NCBI GenBank assembly: GCA_016784735.1 | Contig: JADHUC010000081.1 | Location: 1-39,433 of the forward strand | Direction of reading: 5' to 3' | Source of the DNA: Pirellulaceae bacterium | GTDB lineage: Bacteria > Planctomycetota > Planctomycetia > Pirellulales > Pirellulaceae | DNA: 39,433 bases | Shown: one piece after another, positions 7,921-16,934 of the stretch | How the letters are laid out: each line of letters opens with the position of its first letter | Position numbering within the stretch: position 1 is the stretch's first letter | Position numbers and translations under genes: made by a program | Notes under the pieces: generated by a model | Database searches by the model: none | Seen by the model: the letters and a program-made list of their open reading frames with translations, nothing else | Told to the model about the DNA's origin: nothing

Positions 7921-9534
7921 TCAATCTGCCAGTCTCTCACCAGGGACATTCGGCCTGAGATAGACGGCGTACAGACGAGGCTCTGCGCCATCCTTCTTCT
8001 CGAAGTGGATTCGAAATCGCACGTTCTTTCCTCCGAGTGAGGAAAGACTCCCGGCAGGCCAAGTGATGGGACACTCGAAGCCTTCGCCGGCATCTGTGAT
8101 TCCGCTGTTGGGTCCGGAGAATTCGGCCAGCGGCTGGAATCGCTCGTCGGCGATTTCGACACGTATCGAGCTGGCTGCATCCGCGTTCAGAAACACTCGG
8201 CAACCAGCATGTGGCAGGCGGACGACCGTCGACCACACTTCGCCGTCCGAGCGGTTTGGATAAAGCCCCAACGCGCCCCAACGGTCTCGCGGCAAGGTGG
8301 CTAATCCGACCTCACCCCAGTAATCTTCGCCGTACACCGCGTTCCGCCAACGGCCGTGATAGATCCGAGTCTCGTCGCCCACGTTCAGAATTCCGGTGGA
8401 CTGGATCAAGATTGTCGGGTACGCCTTGCCTTTGACCGGGGTCACCGGCGAGTCGAACTGCGAGATGTACACGTGGCCCTTGACGGGTTCCCGGAAGTGA
8501 ATACCGTCGTTGCTGACCACCAAGCCGAGATCGCACGAAGTCTTCTTGTGCCCGAACCAACTTTCAGGTACGTCGCGGCTGCGGTCGCCGGGGTGATTGT
8601 GCCAAAGACCGTACAGTCCCACGACGACGTTGCCGAGACTCACGCCCGCGACGCCAAGGTGGACTTGGTCGTATGGCTTTGTCGTGCCTCGTTCCGACGG
8701 ATCGGCCGGCTCGGGCAAGGCGAACGCTTCGGCCGTCGCGGCCAGCCAACGATCGAAGTCGGGCGAGACCCACGCATAGCCTTGACGACCGCGCGGTCCG
8801 CCGCCTTCACTCAGTTCGAGCGCCTGCCCGTGGATCAGGTACAGTCCGTTGTGTCTAAAGAACCCGGCCTGTTCCAGAAACTGGTCTTTCGGATATGTGT
8901 CGGGAGTGGTCCAGTGAATACCGTCGGGGCTGGTCGCCGTTTGGATCGTAAACGTCCTGCCGTTGTGAGGGTTGTAGACCATCTTGTAACGACGCTGTGG
9001 ATCGGGATCTGCGTCGTCTTTGATGACATGGACGCCCTCGATTACTTTCTCGGGCAGTTTGATACCGTTGTTGTTTTTGGTTCCCTTGAACTCAACCTGA
9101 CCGAGGTGCGGCTTGATCCAGTGGAAACCATCTTCACTTTCCGCGTAACAGACGGGTCCCTGTGTGATCTCCGAACGGCTCTTGCCATACGAGACCGGAT
9201 AATACCACATCCGGAATTTGCCCGCGTCGTGAATCACCGATCCATAGAAATGGGCCGCGATGTGATCGGGAGCCAGCGGATTGTCGCGGCTGGGTGTCAG
9301 CACCGGAGACTTTCTCACTGTCGGCTTGGAAAGGTAGTAGCACAAGTTTCGTTTCAGCGGCAGGGAGACATCGTCGATGGCCAGCAAGACCGCCTGCTTG
9401 TCGACTTGGATTCCGGAGGCCGGAAAATGGAATCCCGATGAGGACGCCGTTTTCTCATCAGCCAGGGTCGCCCCTACAGCCAATGCCAGAACGGCACAAA
9501 TCGTCAGTCGCGTCGTCAGAGATTGAACGGTCAT
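7921..9534 (-). CDS. Exported five-bladed-propeller (GH43/GH32-like) protein, function unknown
   Basis: The protein has 537 residues with a Sec signal peptide (1-25, ending VGATLADEK). The body has blade-like repeats such as SEDGFHWIKP, SPDGIHWTTP and SNDGIHFREP, with KFRMWYYP and RRYKMVYNP strands. These are typical of five-bladed glycosidase-like propellers (GH32/GH43/GH130 type). I cannot assign catalytic acids, so it may be a glycoside hydrolase or a non-catalytic carbohydrate-binding propeller. The ATG at 9534 was chosen because AAGGA lies 9 bases upstream and the signal peptide begins there. A further ATG at 9564 has no such site. A perfect palindrome directly follows the stop. Confidence 0.8.
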   Translation of the reverse strand: MTVQSLTTRLTICAVLALAVGATLADEKTASSSGFHFPASGIQVDKQAVLLAIDDVSLPLKRNLCYYLSKPTVRKSPVLTPSRDNPLAPDHIAAHFYGSVIHDAGKFRMWYYPVSYGKSRSEITQGPVCYAESEDGFHWIKPHLGQVEFKGTKNNNGIKLPEKVIEGVHVIKDDADPDPQRRYKMVYNPHNGRTFTIQTATSPDGIHWTTPDTYPKDQFLEQAGFFRHNGLYLIHGQALELSEGGGPRGRQGYAWVSPDFDRWLAATAEAFALPEPADPSERGTTKPYDQVHLGVAGVSLGNVVVGLYGLWHNHPGDRSRDVPESWFGHKKTSCDLGLVVSNDGIHFREPVKGHVYISQFDSPVTPVKGKAYPTILIQSTGILNVGDETRIYHGRWRNAVYGEDYWGEVGLATLPRDRWGALGLYPNRSDGEVWSTVVRLPHAGCRVFLNADAASSIRVEIADERFQPLAEFSGPNSGITDAGEGFECPITWPAGSLSSLGGKNVRFRIHFEKKDGAEPRLYAVYLRPNVPGERLAD

Positions 9535-9794
9535 CGCGTGGATTCCTTGTTTCGGGGTGGTCAATGTCGAGGTCCCAGCCTACCGGATTTGCGTGGCTCT
9601 GCAAGCAGTTTCGGTGGGGAAGCGACCAGCACGGCTACGGTGTCACCTGATCGCGAATCACAAAGCAGCCCGCCGCGCTTGGTGTTGTACATCGTATCTT
9701 TGGAACGTATTCTGGGTTACTTGAGGACATCCGGGAATTGCCGACTCCCGCAAGTACCCGAAGTGGGAGATGACCGTTCAATTACGGGAGCACG

Positions 9795-10901
9795 ATGATG
9801 AGCGAGCGCATCACTCGACGAGTCTTTGCCAAAGCCGGAGCGATGGCCACCATCGGTTTGACGACGCTGGAAACGGCAGGCGCAATGGCGTCGCAGCAGC
9901 CCGATGCCGCGCCGCAGCCATCGGCAAAGGCAAACACTCTGGAGGTCCGACCCTATCAGTTGATGTGCGTCGTCTGCCGGATCGGCCAGAGGCAGACCGA
10001 GGAACTGGGCGATGCGAGGTTGACCGAAATCCTTGCGGCGGTGCGAGAGGACCCGAAGATTCCTGCCCGACTCCGCTTGAACACCGAGTCCGTCTACCGC
10101 TACCAGAATCCCGGTCCCCAGGAAGATAGTCCCGAGGGCGAGATGTTCAACGCCAAACGCGATCTTGATATTATCCAGAAGCTCGGCTTGGTGCCCGGCG
10201 ACGCTCGGCCTGCCATCGACATGTTCGAACGGCTCTTGCTCAACGTTCCCGCCACCAAGGGAGTCTGTGGCTACGAGACGGTGACGGCCGACACATGGCA
10301 GGGCTGCCCGCACGCCGGCAGCGGCAACTACGAAAAGGGCCACGCACTGGGGATCAAGGCCATCATCCCGCCGCGGGACGAACAGGAGAAAGCGGACTTC
10401 AAGAAGAACACGGTTGCGGCCATCTATCAAGCCGAGACGCTGCAGATCCGTCCGCATCATTTGATGTGCATGAGTTGTTTCTTCGGCGCCCGGATGGATA
10501 ACCTCGGCCCGATCAAGGAAGACAACTTGTTCGAGGCCATCGACGCGATTCACAAGAACCCGGACATCCCCGTGACTCTGGTCCGCGGAACCTGCATGAT
10601 TTGCCCACCTTGTTCGCATTACGAAGCCGAGACCAAGTTCTGTCTGGGCGGCAGGAGCATGGCTTTGCGGGATCAGAAGAAAGACTTGGACGTTCTGCAG
10701 AAGCTGGGCCTGAAGTACGGCGACACGCTCCCCGCCCGGAAGCTCTACGAACTGTTGTACGAAAGGGTCCCGTCGACGCGGGATGTGTGCGGCTACGGCG
10801 ACGGCGAAAAGCGGGCTCCCGAATGGAGCATCTGCGGCGACCCCGAGGGAAAGGAAACGTACCGCAAAGCCCGCGCCGCAAACCTTGGGATCAAGAGTTG
10901 A
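9795..10901 (+). CDS. Tat-exported protein with two tandem DUF1284-like cysteine domains
   Basis: The 368-residue product has a Tat signal (TRRVFAKAGAMATIGL, residues 8-23). Two repeats of about 115 residues follow. Copy 1 (50-165) opens VRPYQLMCVVC and closes with LDIIQKLGL and VPATKGVCGY. Copy 2 (217-335) opens IRPHHLMCMSC and closes with LDVLQKLGL and VPSTRDVCGY. Copy 2 also has TCMICPPC (267-273), which copy 1 lacks. The RPHHLMC opening and the CxxC cluster resemble DUF1284, a small cysteine-rich domain thought to bind an iron-sulfur cluster or metal. Tat export would fit a cofactor loaded in the cytoplasm. A second ATG lies one codon later. The gene is followed by a hairpin with a T-run, so it is likely a single unit. 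Confidence 0.72.
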   Translation: MMSERITRRVFAKAGAMATIGLTTLETAGAMASQQPDAAPQPSAKANTLEVRPYQLMCVVCRIGQRQTEELGDARLTEILAAVREDPKIPARLRLNTESVYRYQNPGPQEDSPEGEMFNAKRDLDIIQKLGLVPGDARPAIDMFERLLLNVPATKGVCGYETVTADTWQGCPHAGSGNYEKGHALGIKAIIPPRDEQEKADFKKNTVAAIYQAETLQIRPHHLMCMSCFFGARMDNLGPIKEDNLFEAIDAIHKNPDIPVTLVRGTCMICPPCSHYEAETKFCLGGRSMALRDQKKDLDVLQKLGLKYGDTLPARKLYELLYERVPSTRDVCGYGDGEKRAPEWSICGDPEGKETYRKARAANLGIKS

Positions 10902-10950
10902 AAACCAAACTAGTGCTTTGCCAATCCTTAGATTTGGGGCCGGCGCCCTC

Positions 10951-11021
10951 GTGGCGTAAGCTTCCAGCTTGCGATGGACAGCGTCAACTACTCGGCAAGC
11001 AAGATGCTTACCCCACTTTTT
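10951..11021 (+). terminator. Probable intrinsic terminator (TTCCA-loop palindrome)
   Basis: Bases 10951-10972 and 10995-11016 pair at 18 of 22 positions and are followed by TTTTT (11018-11022 region). They lie 50 bp after the preceding stop and 47 bp before the next gene's start. The left arm again contains GTGG followed by a nested hairpin GTAAGC-TTCCA-GCTTGC (10956-10972). The right-arm loop has diverged. Confidence 0.65.
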
Positions 11022-11062
11022 AGAATTGACAAAACACTCGGCAACTTGATAGGAGAAACACC

Positions 11063-12421
11063 ATGCAGCGATTCCTGATGTTCGCCCTGATGGTAGGCAT
11101 GCTATTACCGCAAACAATGTTCGCCGCGGAGTCCATGCGCGTCGGCGTGTTCGACGTCGATGCTTCTCCGCCGGTCGGAAGCCCGCTGGCGTATGATCCG
11201 ACGAAAGGTATCGACACGCCGCTCAGTTGCCGTGGCATCGTGCTGGCCGGCGCAGGAAAGCCCGTCGTGCTATGCGTCATTGACTGGATCGGGATCAGCA
11301 ACGGCGGGCAAACCGTGTTTCGCGAGGGCCTGGCGAAGGCCGCGGGAACCGAGCCATCCAGGGTCGCGGTGCACACGGTGCATCAGCACGACGCGCCGCG
11401 ATGCGACTTTGCGGCGGACGAACTGCTCAGCAAATACGGGCTGGGTGGCGTGGGTTTCGATCTGGATTTCGCCAGAGACGTCGTCAAACGCGCGGCGGCT
11501 GCCGTGAAGACGGCGTTGGAAGACGCGAAGCCCGCGACGCATTTGGGCGTCGGCTCGGGAATCGTCGAGTGCGTCGCGTCGAATCGGCGGATCCTTGGGG
11601 AAGATGGGAAGGTCAAGTATACGCGCTGGACGGCCACTCGAGATCCGAAAATCCGAGCGTTTCCCGTGGGGACGATTGATCCGGAGTTGAAGTTGATCAG
11701 CTTCTGGAACGGCGACGAGCCGATCGCGGCGTTGACATACTATGCGACGCATCCGCAAAGCTACTACCGCACCGGCTTGGCCAATCCGGATTTTCCCGGT
11801 CTCGCGCGCAACGCACGACAGCAGGAGACCGGGGTGCCGCACATCCACTTCACCGGAGCTGCAGGCGACGTCGGGGCGGGCAAGTGGAACGACGGAGCGA
11901 AGGAGAACCGGCAGGTGCTTGCGGATCGCGTTGCCGCCGGGATGAAACTGGCCTGGGATAGCACGAAGAAATCGCCACTTTCGGCCGAAGAGGTCGGCTG
12001 GTCCGTCGAGCCGGTTGTTCTGCCGCTATCCGAGCACATGGACGAAGCGGCGCTGACCAAGACAGTGGAGGACGAAAACGCGAAACCCGATACGCGTTGG
12101 TATGCGGCGAAGAATCTGATTTGGCTACGACGTTGCCAGAGCGGCGACCCGGTCGACATCTCGTGTCTGAGTCTGAAAGATGCGCGCGTGCTGCACATGC
12201 CCGGCGAGTTGTTGATCGCTTACCAGCTTGCCGCGCAGGAACACCGTCCCGATTTGTTCGTCGCCATGGCCGCTTACGGGGAATACGCGCCGGGCTATAT
12301 CGCCCCCGAGATCGCCTACAGTCAAGGTGGATACGAAGCCAGCCCCGGAGCGTCAAAGGTCGCCCCGGCCGTCGAAGGCGTGCTGATGGGAGCGATTCGC
12401 AAGCTGCTTGGATCACAGTAG
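11063..12421 (+). CDS. Neutral/alkaline ceramidase-like N-terminal domain protein, exported
   Basis: This protein of 452 residues has a clear Sec signal (1-21, ending QTMFAAES), and TAGGAGAAACACC precedes the ATG. It matches the N-terminal domain of neutral ceramidases: VGVFDVDASPPVG at the start, then the first zinc-site block HTVHQHDAP near 104-112 and YYATHPQSYYR near 230. Full-length ceramidases are about 650 residues and hydrolyse the amide of ceramide with zinc. This shorter form is common in planctomycetes and its substrate is not established. The position of the catalytic serine block (GDVSPN in true ceramidases) reads GDVGAGKWND, so the nucleophile is missing. A different amide substrate or loss of activity is possible. 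Confidence 0.85.
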   Translation: MQRFLMFALMVGMLLPQTMFAAESMRVGVFDVDASPPVGSPLAYDPTKGIDTPLSCRGIVLAGAGKPVVLCVIDWIGISNGGQTVFREGLAKAAGTEPSRVAVHTVHQHDAPRCDFAADELLSKYGLGGVGFDLDFARDVVKRAAAAVKTALEDAKPATHLGVGSGIVECVASNRRILGEDGKVKYTRWTATRDPKIRAFPVGTIDPELKLISFWNGDEPIAALTYYATHPQSYYRTGLANPDFPGLARNARQQETGVPHIHFTGAAGDVGAGKWNDGAKENRQVLADRVAAGMKLAWDSTKKSPLSAEEVGWSVEPVVLPLSEHMDEAALTKTVEDENAKPDTRWYAAKNLIWLRRCQSGDPVDISCLSLKDARVLHMPGELLIAYQLAAQEHRPDLFVAMAAYGEYAPGYIAPEIAYSQGGYEASPGASKVAPAVEGVLMGAIRKLLGSQ

Positions 12422-12466
12422 TCGCTACGAATCAAACGCGTGTGTGTAAGGCGGCTTCGGGCCGCG

Positions 12467-15400
12467 TTAAGGATCAGCCGCGTCACCGAAGCAGATCACT
12501 TTGCCATCGCGGGTCGCCAGGTACAGTCGCCCGGCGGCGGCGGACAAGCCGTCGAACGCTGGCAACGACGATAGCTGGTGCGAGTCCAACGACGATCCGT
12601 CCTTGGTCGAGAAGACCTGTAGCCGCGCGCCCTTTCGACCCTCGAAGGCCGCTACGGGGTCGTCGGGATCAAGCACGTCCGGTGTACCGGCAGCGAACAG
12701 ATGATCGCCCGCCAAGACCATGGCCCGAATGCGCAAGGGGACCATCTTCTGCCACTTGGCCGGGAATTGGCGCACGTAGCCCGTGCCTTTCTCGACACCG
12801 CGTCCGCCTCGGCGGTGCTTGTCCGTGGCCGCTTCCTCCGGTAGCCAGTCGATGGCCTTAGGCGGCTGGCCTCGCTCGTCCAGCGTCGGCTCGTTGTCAT
12901 TATCGTCGGCGAACAACAGATAACCGTGTTCCGCCGGGAAGAAGGCCGGACTCCACTGGATGCGGCGATAGAAGTATTTCACCGCGTACGTTGTGCTGTC
13001 GTCGAAGACCACCAGTTGACCCGCCTTGGGCGATTGCTGGGCGAAGTAGAATCCGGGCCACCGCTTGCCGTACATCCAGTAGACCCGGTCGAAGCCCGTA
13101 TCGTCCAGGAACCCGCCCGTGGCGACCAAATGGTTGGCGCCCATATCCAACTCGCCAAGGTCGCTTTCGCGCGTTGTTGGTAGACGGTTCAATTCGGCGT
13201 CGAACTTGATCCGCTGCATGTACAGGTCCTTGCCGTCGCTGACGATCAGATCGGGCAGCGCGCCTTCCATCGCAAATGGTCGGCCAACCTCTTTCATGAT
13301 GTCTGGCCAGGGGCCTTCCAGATGGTGATGGTGGAGCATCTGTCCGGTTTTCGCGTCCAGTCCGTAGACCATGATGCCACCGTCCAAGAAGGACGACCGG
13401 CCCGCAGCGAAGTAGACCACGCCGTCCTGGACGAGCACACTTCCCTGAACGGGCCAAACCGATTCCAGTTGCCCATACGACACCACTTTTCTCTCGTCCG
13501 GGGCGGCCGCGAATCGCCACGCCAACGCTCCGTCGCTGGCACGCAGACAATACACCGAACCGTCCCGGCAACCGAACAGCACGCTGTTGTCATGGATCGT
13601 CGGTGCCGAGTCGATCCTTCCGCCGGCAGTGAAGGTCCAGATGTCCGTTCCGTCTGCCGCGTTCAGGCAACGAATTCGGTGGACGTTTTTCTCCGCCACC
13701 CAAAGCCGGTCGCCGACGATCACCGCTTGTGACCCCGGGCAGGCCAATTCGACCGCCCATTGCTTGCTCAGTTCGGCGGGAACCTCCGTCTCGGTCGAAC
13801 CGCTTCGCAGTCCATCACGCCGATACATGGGCCAATCACTCTGATTTTCGATTGCCGATTGTTGATTGCTGATTTCGTTATACGCGGGGCCGCGTTGGAG
13901 ATTGGCGCTCGTGGCGGGTTTCAGTTGGTCGGCGGGTTCCGCTGACATGGCGAGGAAGCCGAAGACCTTCACGCCTGGGTAGCAGAAGCATTGGCTGGGC
14001 GGAACGTAGGACAGGCCGTTGGCCGGCGTCACGCCGGTGAAACACGGGGCGCGGAGCCAATCGTTGCGCATGTGATCGTCGCCCTCCAGGTCCAGGAACT
14101 CGGCACCCCGCTTGGGCCAGATCAGGAAACGCTCCGTCGCTTTGCTTCGATGGCAGCGGTAATGGTGGCCGGGAGAAATCAGCTCGCCGATTGCCAGCTT
14201 CTTCTTCGTCTCGCCCGTCCGCAGGTCGCGCCCCTCCAGCGAACCACCACACCACACGATCCCGTTGGCGACAAAGAGGTCCGTCGGTTGCGTGCAAGCG
14301 CCCGCTTGGCCGCGATTGCCGCCGCGTCGCCAGAGAGACTTGCCGTCGTCCAGAGCCAAGGCCGTCAGGTAAAGAGCGCTCTTGCCCTTTTTGCCCTTCG
14401 CACCAGTGGACGCTTCCGGCCGGCCGTTGCCGTGAAACAATACCACGCCGTCGGTGATGGCTAGCGTGCTACCGCCACCGACAGTCGAGCCGATGAGGTT
14501 GGGGGCTCGCCACATCTCGTCGCCTGTCTTCGCATCCAGGCAGACCAACTCGTCCATGTTGTGATAGACGAATCGCCCATCCTGAGCCGACAAGGCGTAC
14601 GGCACAACGCGAGTGTTCTCCGTGCGCCAGAGCTGCTTGCCCGTCGTGACGTCGACAGCCGCGAGCGTATCGTCCAGTGCATCTTTGCCGAAACGCTGCG
14701 TTGCCGTCACGGACCGCTCCTTCGTAATCTTCACGATCAAGACACCGTCGGAGAGGATCATTTCGTCGGTGCCCTTTGTGCCTTCCAGGGCCTCGGTCAG
14801 AGTTTCCCCAGTCGCCGCATCCAGCACCGAGACGGGCGAATCGAGAAAGCCGAGCGTCACGTACACGCGATCACCTTCGGCGATCAAACGTCGAGGAATC
14901 GTGTGATGGATGCCCCAGCGGTTGCCAACGCCCGTGCCGAACTCGGGCTGCCAGCCGCGCATGGGCACTTTCCACAGCAAGACGCCATTGGCCGCGTCTC
15001 GCGCGATCAGTTTGCAGTCCTGTGGCAGTTTCTGGTATGTGCCGGTTATGCCTTCGTCGAAGATGGTGAAGATGCGCCCGCCGGCCGCGACGATCGCGTT
15101 GACGCTGCTGGGAATCTCGTGGCTGCGGCACCATCGCGGCTCGGCGACCCACCGCAAACGCTTCGGAGGACCGACCTCTCGGTCCTTCGCCACGGCGTTG
15201 CCGCCGGCGTCGTGCAGGAAGTGCGTCCACTCGTCGATACCCGCAGGTCGCGGCTTGACCGTCTTCTGCCATGAATCACCTTGCCGAATGTACGCTATAC
15301 CTTCGGGCGCAAGCACGCGAAGGACCTCGTCCATCGTAACCTCGCCCAAATCGTTCGTGACCAGAAGATTCACCGTATTCTGGACGTACGGCAGATGTTG

Positions 15401-15703
15401 ACCGTCGAAGCAGTCGGCAGAGACCGGCCCGTACAAGCCTTTGGTATGAAGCAACTCGCGAGTCTCGGCCACGCAATCGGCATTCGCATCCAGGCCATGG
15501 ACCAGATAGCGGTCGTTCACCCGCAGAGCGGCCGTCAGTTCGCCATCGCCGCAACCCAGATGCACCACCAGTCCGCCTTGGACACCAGTCCCCTCGTAGA
15601 TCGCCTCCGCCGTGATCGAATCGGCCGATGCGTTACCAGCAGCCATCGCGACCACCAGCCCCGTAACAAGTCCAAGACACAAAACGCGTGTGTGCTTCAA
15701 CAT
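12467..15703 (-). CDS. Exported methyltransferase-fold/double PQQ beta-propeller fusion
   Basis: The protein has 1078 residues. After a Sec signal (1-28, ending NASADS) comes a short Rossmann methyltransferase-like domain (about 40-150) with the SAM motif VVHLGCGDGE and the acidic loop HGLDANADC. Two PQQ-type propellers follow. The first has GVLLWKVP, GKQLWRTEN and GKSLWRRGGN; the second opens DWPMYRRDGLRSG and has GTDIWTF and GALAWRF. The PQQ-like repeats resemble BamB or quinoprotein dehydrogenases, but no enzyme function can be assigned. The ATG at 15703 was chosen because GGAGGGAT precedes it and the signal begins there. An ATG at 15724 would put that site inside the gene. The linker between propellers contains a 7-bp tandem repeat in frame. 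An exported SAM-binding fold is odd, because SAM is cytoplasmic. Confidence 0.85.
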   Translation of the reverse strand: MLKHTRVLCLGLVTGLVVAMAAGNASADSITAEAIYEGTGVQGGLVVHLGCGDGELTAALRVNDRYLVHGLDANADCVAETRELLHTKGLYGPVSADCFDGQHLPYVQNTVNLLVTNDLGEVTMDEVLRVLAPEGIAYIRQGDSWQKTVKPRPAGIDEWTHFLHDAGGNAVAKDREVGPPKRLRWVAEPRWCRSHEIPSSVNAIVAAGGRIFTIFDEGITGTYQKLPQDCKLIARDAANGVLLWKVPMRGWQPEFGTGVGNRWGIHHTIPRRLIAEGDRVYVTLGFLDSPVSVLDAATGETLTEALEGTKGTDEMILSDGVLIVKITKERSVTATQRFGKDALDDTLAAVDVTTGKQLWRTENTRVVPYALSAQDGRFVYHNMDELVCLDAKTGDEMWRAPNLIGSTVGGGSTLAITDGVVLFHGNGRPEASTGAKGKKGKSALYLTALALDDGKSLWRRGGNRGQAGACTQPTDLFVANGIVWCGGSLEGRDLRTGETKKKLAIGELISPGHHYRCHRSKATERFLIWPKRGAEFLDLEGDDHMRNDWLRAPCFTGVTPANGLSYVPPSQCFCYPGVKVFGFLAMSAEPADQLKPATSANLQRGPAYNEISNQQSAIENQSDWPMYRRDGLRSGSTETEVPAELSKQWAVELACPGSQAVIVGDRLWVAEKNVHRIRCLNAADGTDIWTFTAGGRIDSAPTIHDNSVLFGCRDGSVYCLRASDGALAWRFAAAPDERKVVSYGQLESVWPVQGSVLVQDGVVYFAAGRSSFLDGGIMVYGLDAKTGQMLHHHHLEGPWPDIMKEVGRPFAMEGALPDLIVSDGKDLYMQRIKFDAELNRLPTTRESDLGELDMGANHLVATGGFLDDTGFDRVYWMYGKRWPGFYFAQQSPKAGQLVVFDDSTTYAVKYFYRRIQWSPAFFPAEHGYLLFADDNDNEPTLDERGQPPKAIDWLPEEAATDKHRRGGRGVEKGTGYVRQFPAKWQKMVPLRIRAMVLAGDHLFAAGTPDVLDPDDPVAAFEGRKGARLQVFSTKDGSSLDSHQLSSLPAFDGLSAAAGRLYLATRDGKVICFGDAADP
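13841..13876 (-). repeat. Heptamer repeat (AATCNNN x5) inside a coding region
   Basis: On the minus strand the units read AATCAGC, AATCAAC, AATCGGC, AATCGAA, AATCAG. They encode part of an Asn/Gln/Ser-rich linker (ISNQQSAIENQ) between the two propellers of the large fusion protein. This looks like a short repetitive sequence inserted or expanded in frame at a permissive linker. Confidence 0.7.
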
Positions 15704-15750
15704 CTCGTCATCCCTCCAATTCATAATCGGCCCGTATTGTTTAACCGCAA

Positions 15751-15789
15751 GCCGGAGGCGTGCGCGTCGCCCCCGCGCACGCCTCCGGC
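15751..15789 (-). terminator. Perfect 16-bp-stem hairpin after the ThuA gene
   Basis: Arms 15751-15766 (GCCGGAGGCGTGCGCG) and 15774-15789 are perfect complements around a 7-base loop. The hairpin lies 34 bp past the stop of the minus-strand ThuA gene and 48 bp before the start of the next minus-strand gene. It should end or attenuate transcription between them. No T-run follows, so factor-independent action is uncertain. Confidence 0.65.
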
Positions 15790-15823
15790 AAACGAGGCAG
15801 TTGTTTTGTTCGCGATTCTAGGT

Positions 15824-16732
15824 CTACTTCGCTGGCGGCAAGACCGGCTCCGGCTGCGGATTGAGTTTCGCACTGGGCGTGGCGTCCGCCTTCAAATCTC
15901 CAAGGGCATACTGAATACCGTCCAAGTAGAACTGCAACAAGGCCGGGTCCCAGAAAATGTGCTTGTTGTGACCCAGCGAGCAATAGAACATGCGGCCTTT
16001 TCCGACCTCCTGGATCCAGGCAATCGCGTTGTCTCGATCTTCGCGGCTCGGAGCGTTCTCGGGCAGTTTGCTCATGTCGAAGCTCAGTAGCACTCGGAGT
16101 TTCTCCCGCGAATAAGGGTCACGCATCTTGTACATCTCGTCGCGCACCCAAAAGGCCTTTCCGTCGAACACCTTCAGCAGCGGGTGCTTTGGATCGTCCA
16201 GCTTCACCGGCGCCTCGCCCCAAGGATGCCCGGCAAACAAGGCTCCCATCATGGCGGCCCCTTCCGGCCATTTGTAGAAGTTGTCCACCGACGAGTGCGT
16301 TCCCACAATTCCCTTGCCGCCGTTGACGAACTCGAGCAGCGCCTTGCGCTGCTCCGGATCCGCAAACGCCAAGGCTGTTGTGTTGTTGAAGATCACGGCA
16401 TCGAATTCGTTCAGCTTGTCCGGATCGAACATGGACATATCGTCGCTCGAGACAGTCGTGTAAGCGCCCGTCTTCTCGCCCATCACCTCGAATGCCTTGT
16501 TTCCGGACGCGATTCCGGCACCGTGGAAGAAGCCTTCGCATCGCCAGAAAACCAAGATCTTGCGCGGCTTTGCAGGCTTTGCGGTTGCCGCCTCGGGTGC
16601 TGCGTCCTTGATCTTCTGGATTTCTTCGTCGGACAATTCCGGTGGCTTTCGTTGCGCGTACGCGCTAGTCACGACGGCAAACACCATGGCCAAACCGGCA
16701 GCGGCAATGATGACTTGATTCAGTTTCTTCAT
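15824..16732 (-). CDS. ThuA-like domain protein, exported
   Basis: The protein has 302 residues with a Sec signal (1-26, ending SAYAQRKP). The ThuA fold (trehalose utilisation family, related to glutamine amidotransferases) is seen from KPRKILVFWRCEGFFHG through DAVIFNNTTALAF, GKGIVGTHSSVDNFYKWPE and GRMFYCSLGHN. The family is frequent in planctomycete sugar-processing loci, but its activity is not settled. AGAAGGAGACAGAC directly precedes the ATG at 16732; a start at 16765 would place this strong site inside the gene. It reads toward the PQQ fusion gene, with a hairpin between them. Its role is probably in carbohydrate handling at the cell surface. Confidence 0.9.
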   Translation of the reverse strand: MKKLNQVIIAAAGLAMVFAVVTSAYAQRKPPELSDEEIQKIKDAAPEAATAKPAKPRKILVFWRCEGFFHGAGIASGNKAFEVMGEKTGAYTTVSSDDMSMFDPDKLNEFDAVIFNNTTALAFADPEQRKALLEFVNGGKGIVGTHSSVDNFYKWPEGAAMMGALFAGHPWGEAPVKLDDPKHPLLKVFDGKAFWVRDEMYKMRDPYSREKLRVLLSFDMSKLPENAPSREDRDNAIAWIQEVGKGRMFYCSLGHNKHIFWDPALLQFYLDGIQYALGDLKADATPSAKLNPQPEPVLPPAK

Positions 16733-16934
16733 GTCTGTCTCCTTCTGTGGATTGTGTCTTGGCATCGCTGTAATCCTCCCAGTACATCAGGATACCCAAA
16801 TCACACGACAGAATCGACCGGAGCGTTCATCAGACGGTGGAAATAGATTCAATCAGGCAAAAGACCTCTGGGCTGGAAAACCGATTCACGGAGCTTACAC
16901 TGAAGGACTCTGGTTTCTAGTTGATCTTTGCTGA

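Noticed and set aside
8356..9441. 361-residue open frame on the plus strand
   Set aside because: It is antisense to the propeller gene with its signal peptide and blade repeats. The frame has no domain features.
9717..11117. 466-residue open frame on the minus strand
   Set aside because: It is antisense to the Tat-signal cysteine-domain gene and runs through a terminator-like hairpin and the next gene's start.
14561..16090. Two long plus-strand open frames opposite the PQQ and ThuA genes
   Set aside because: Both are antisense to well-supported genes and span a perfect terminator-like hairpin.
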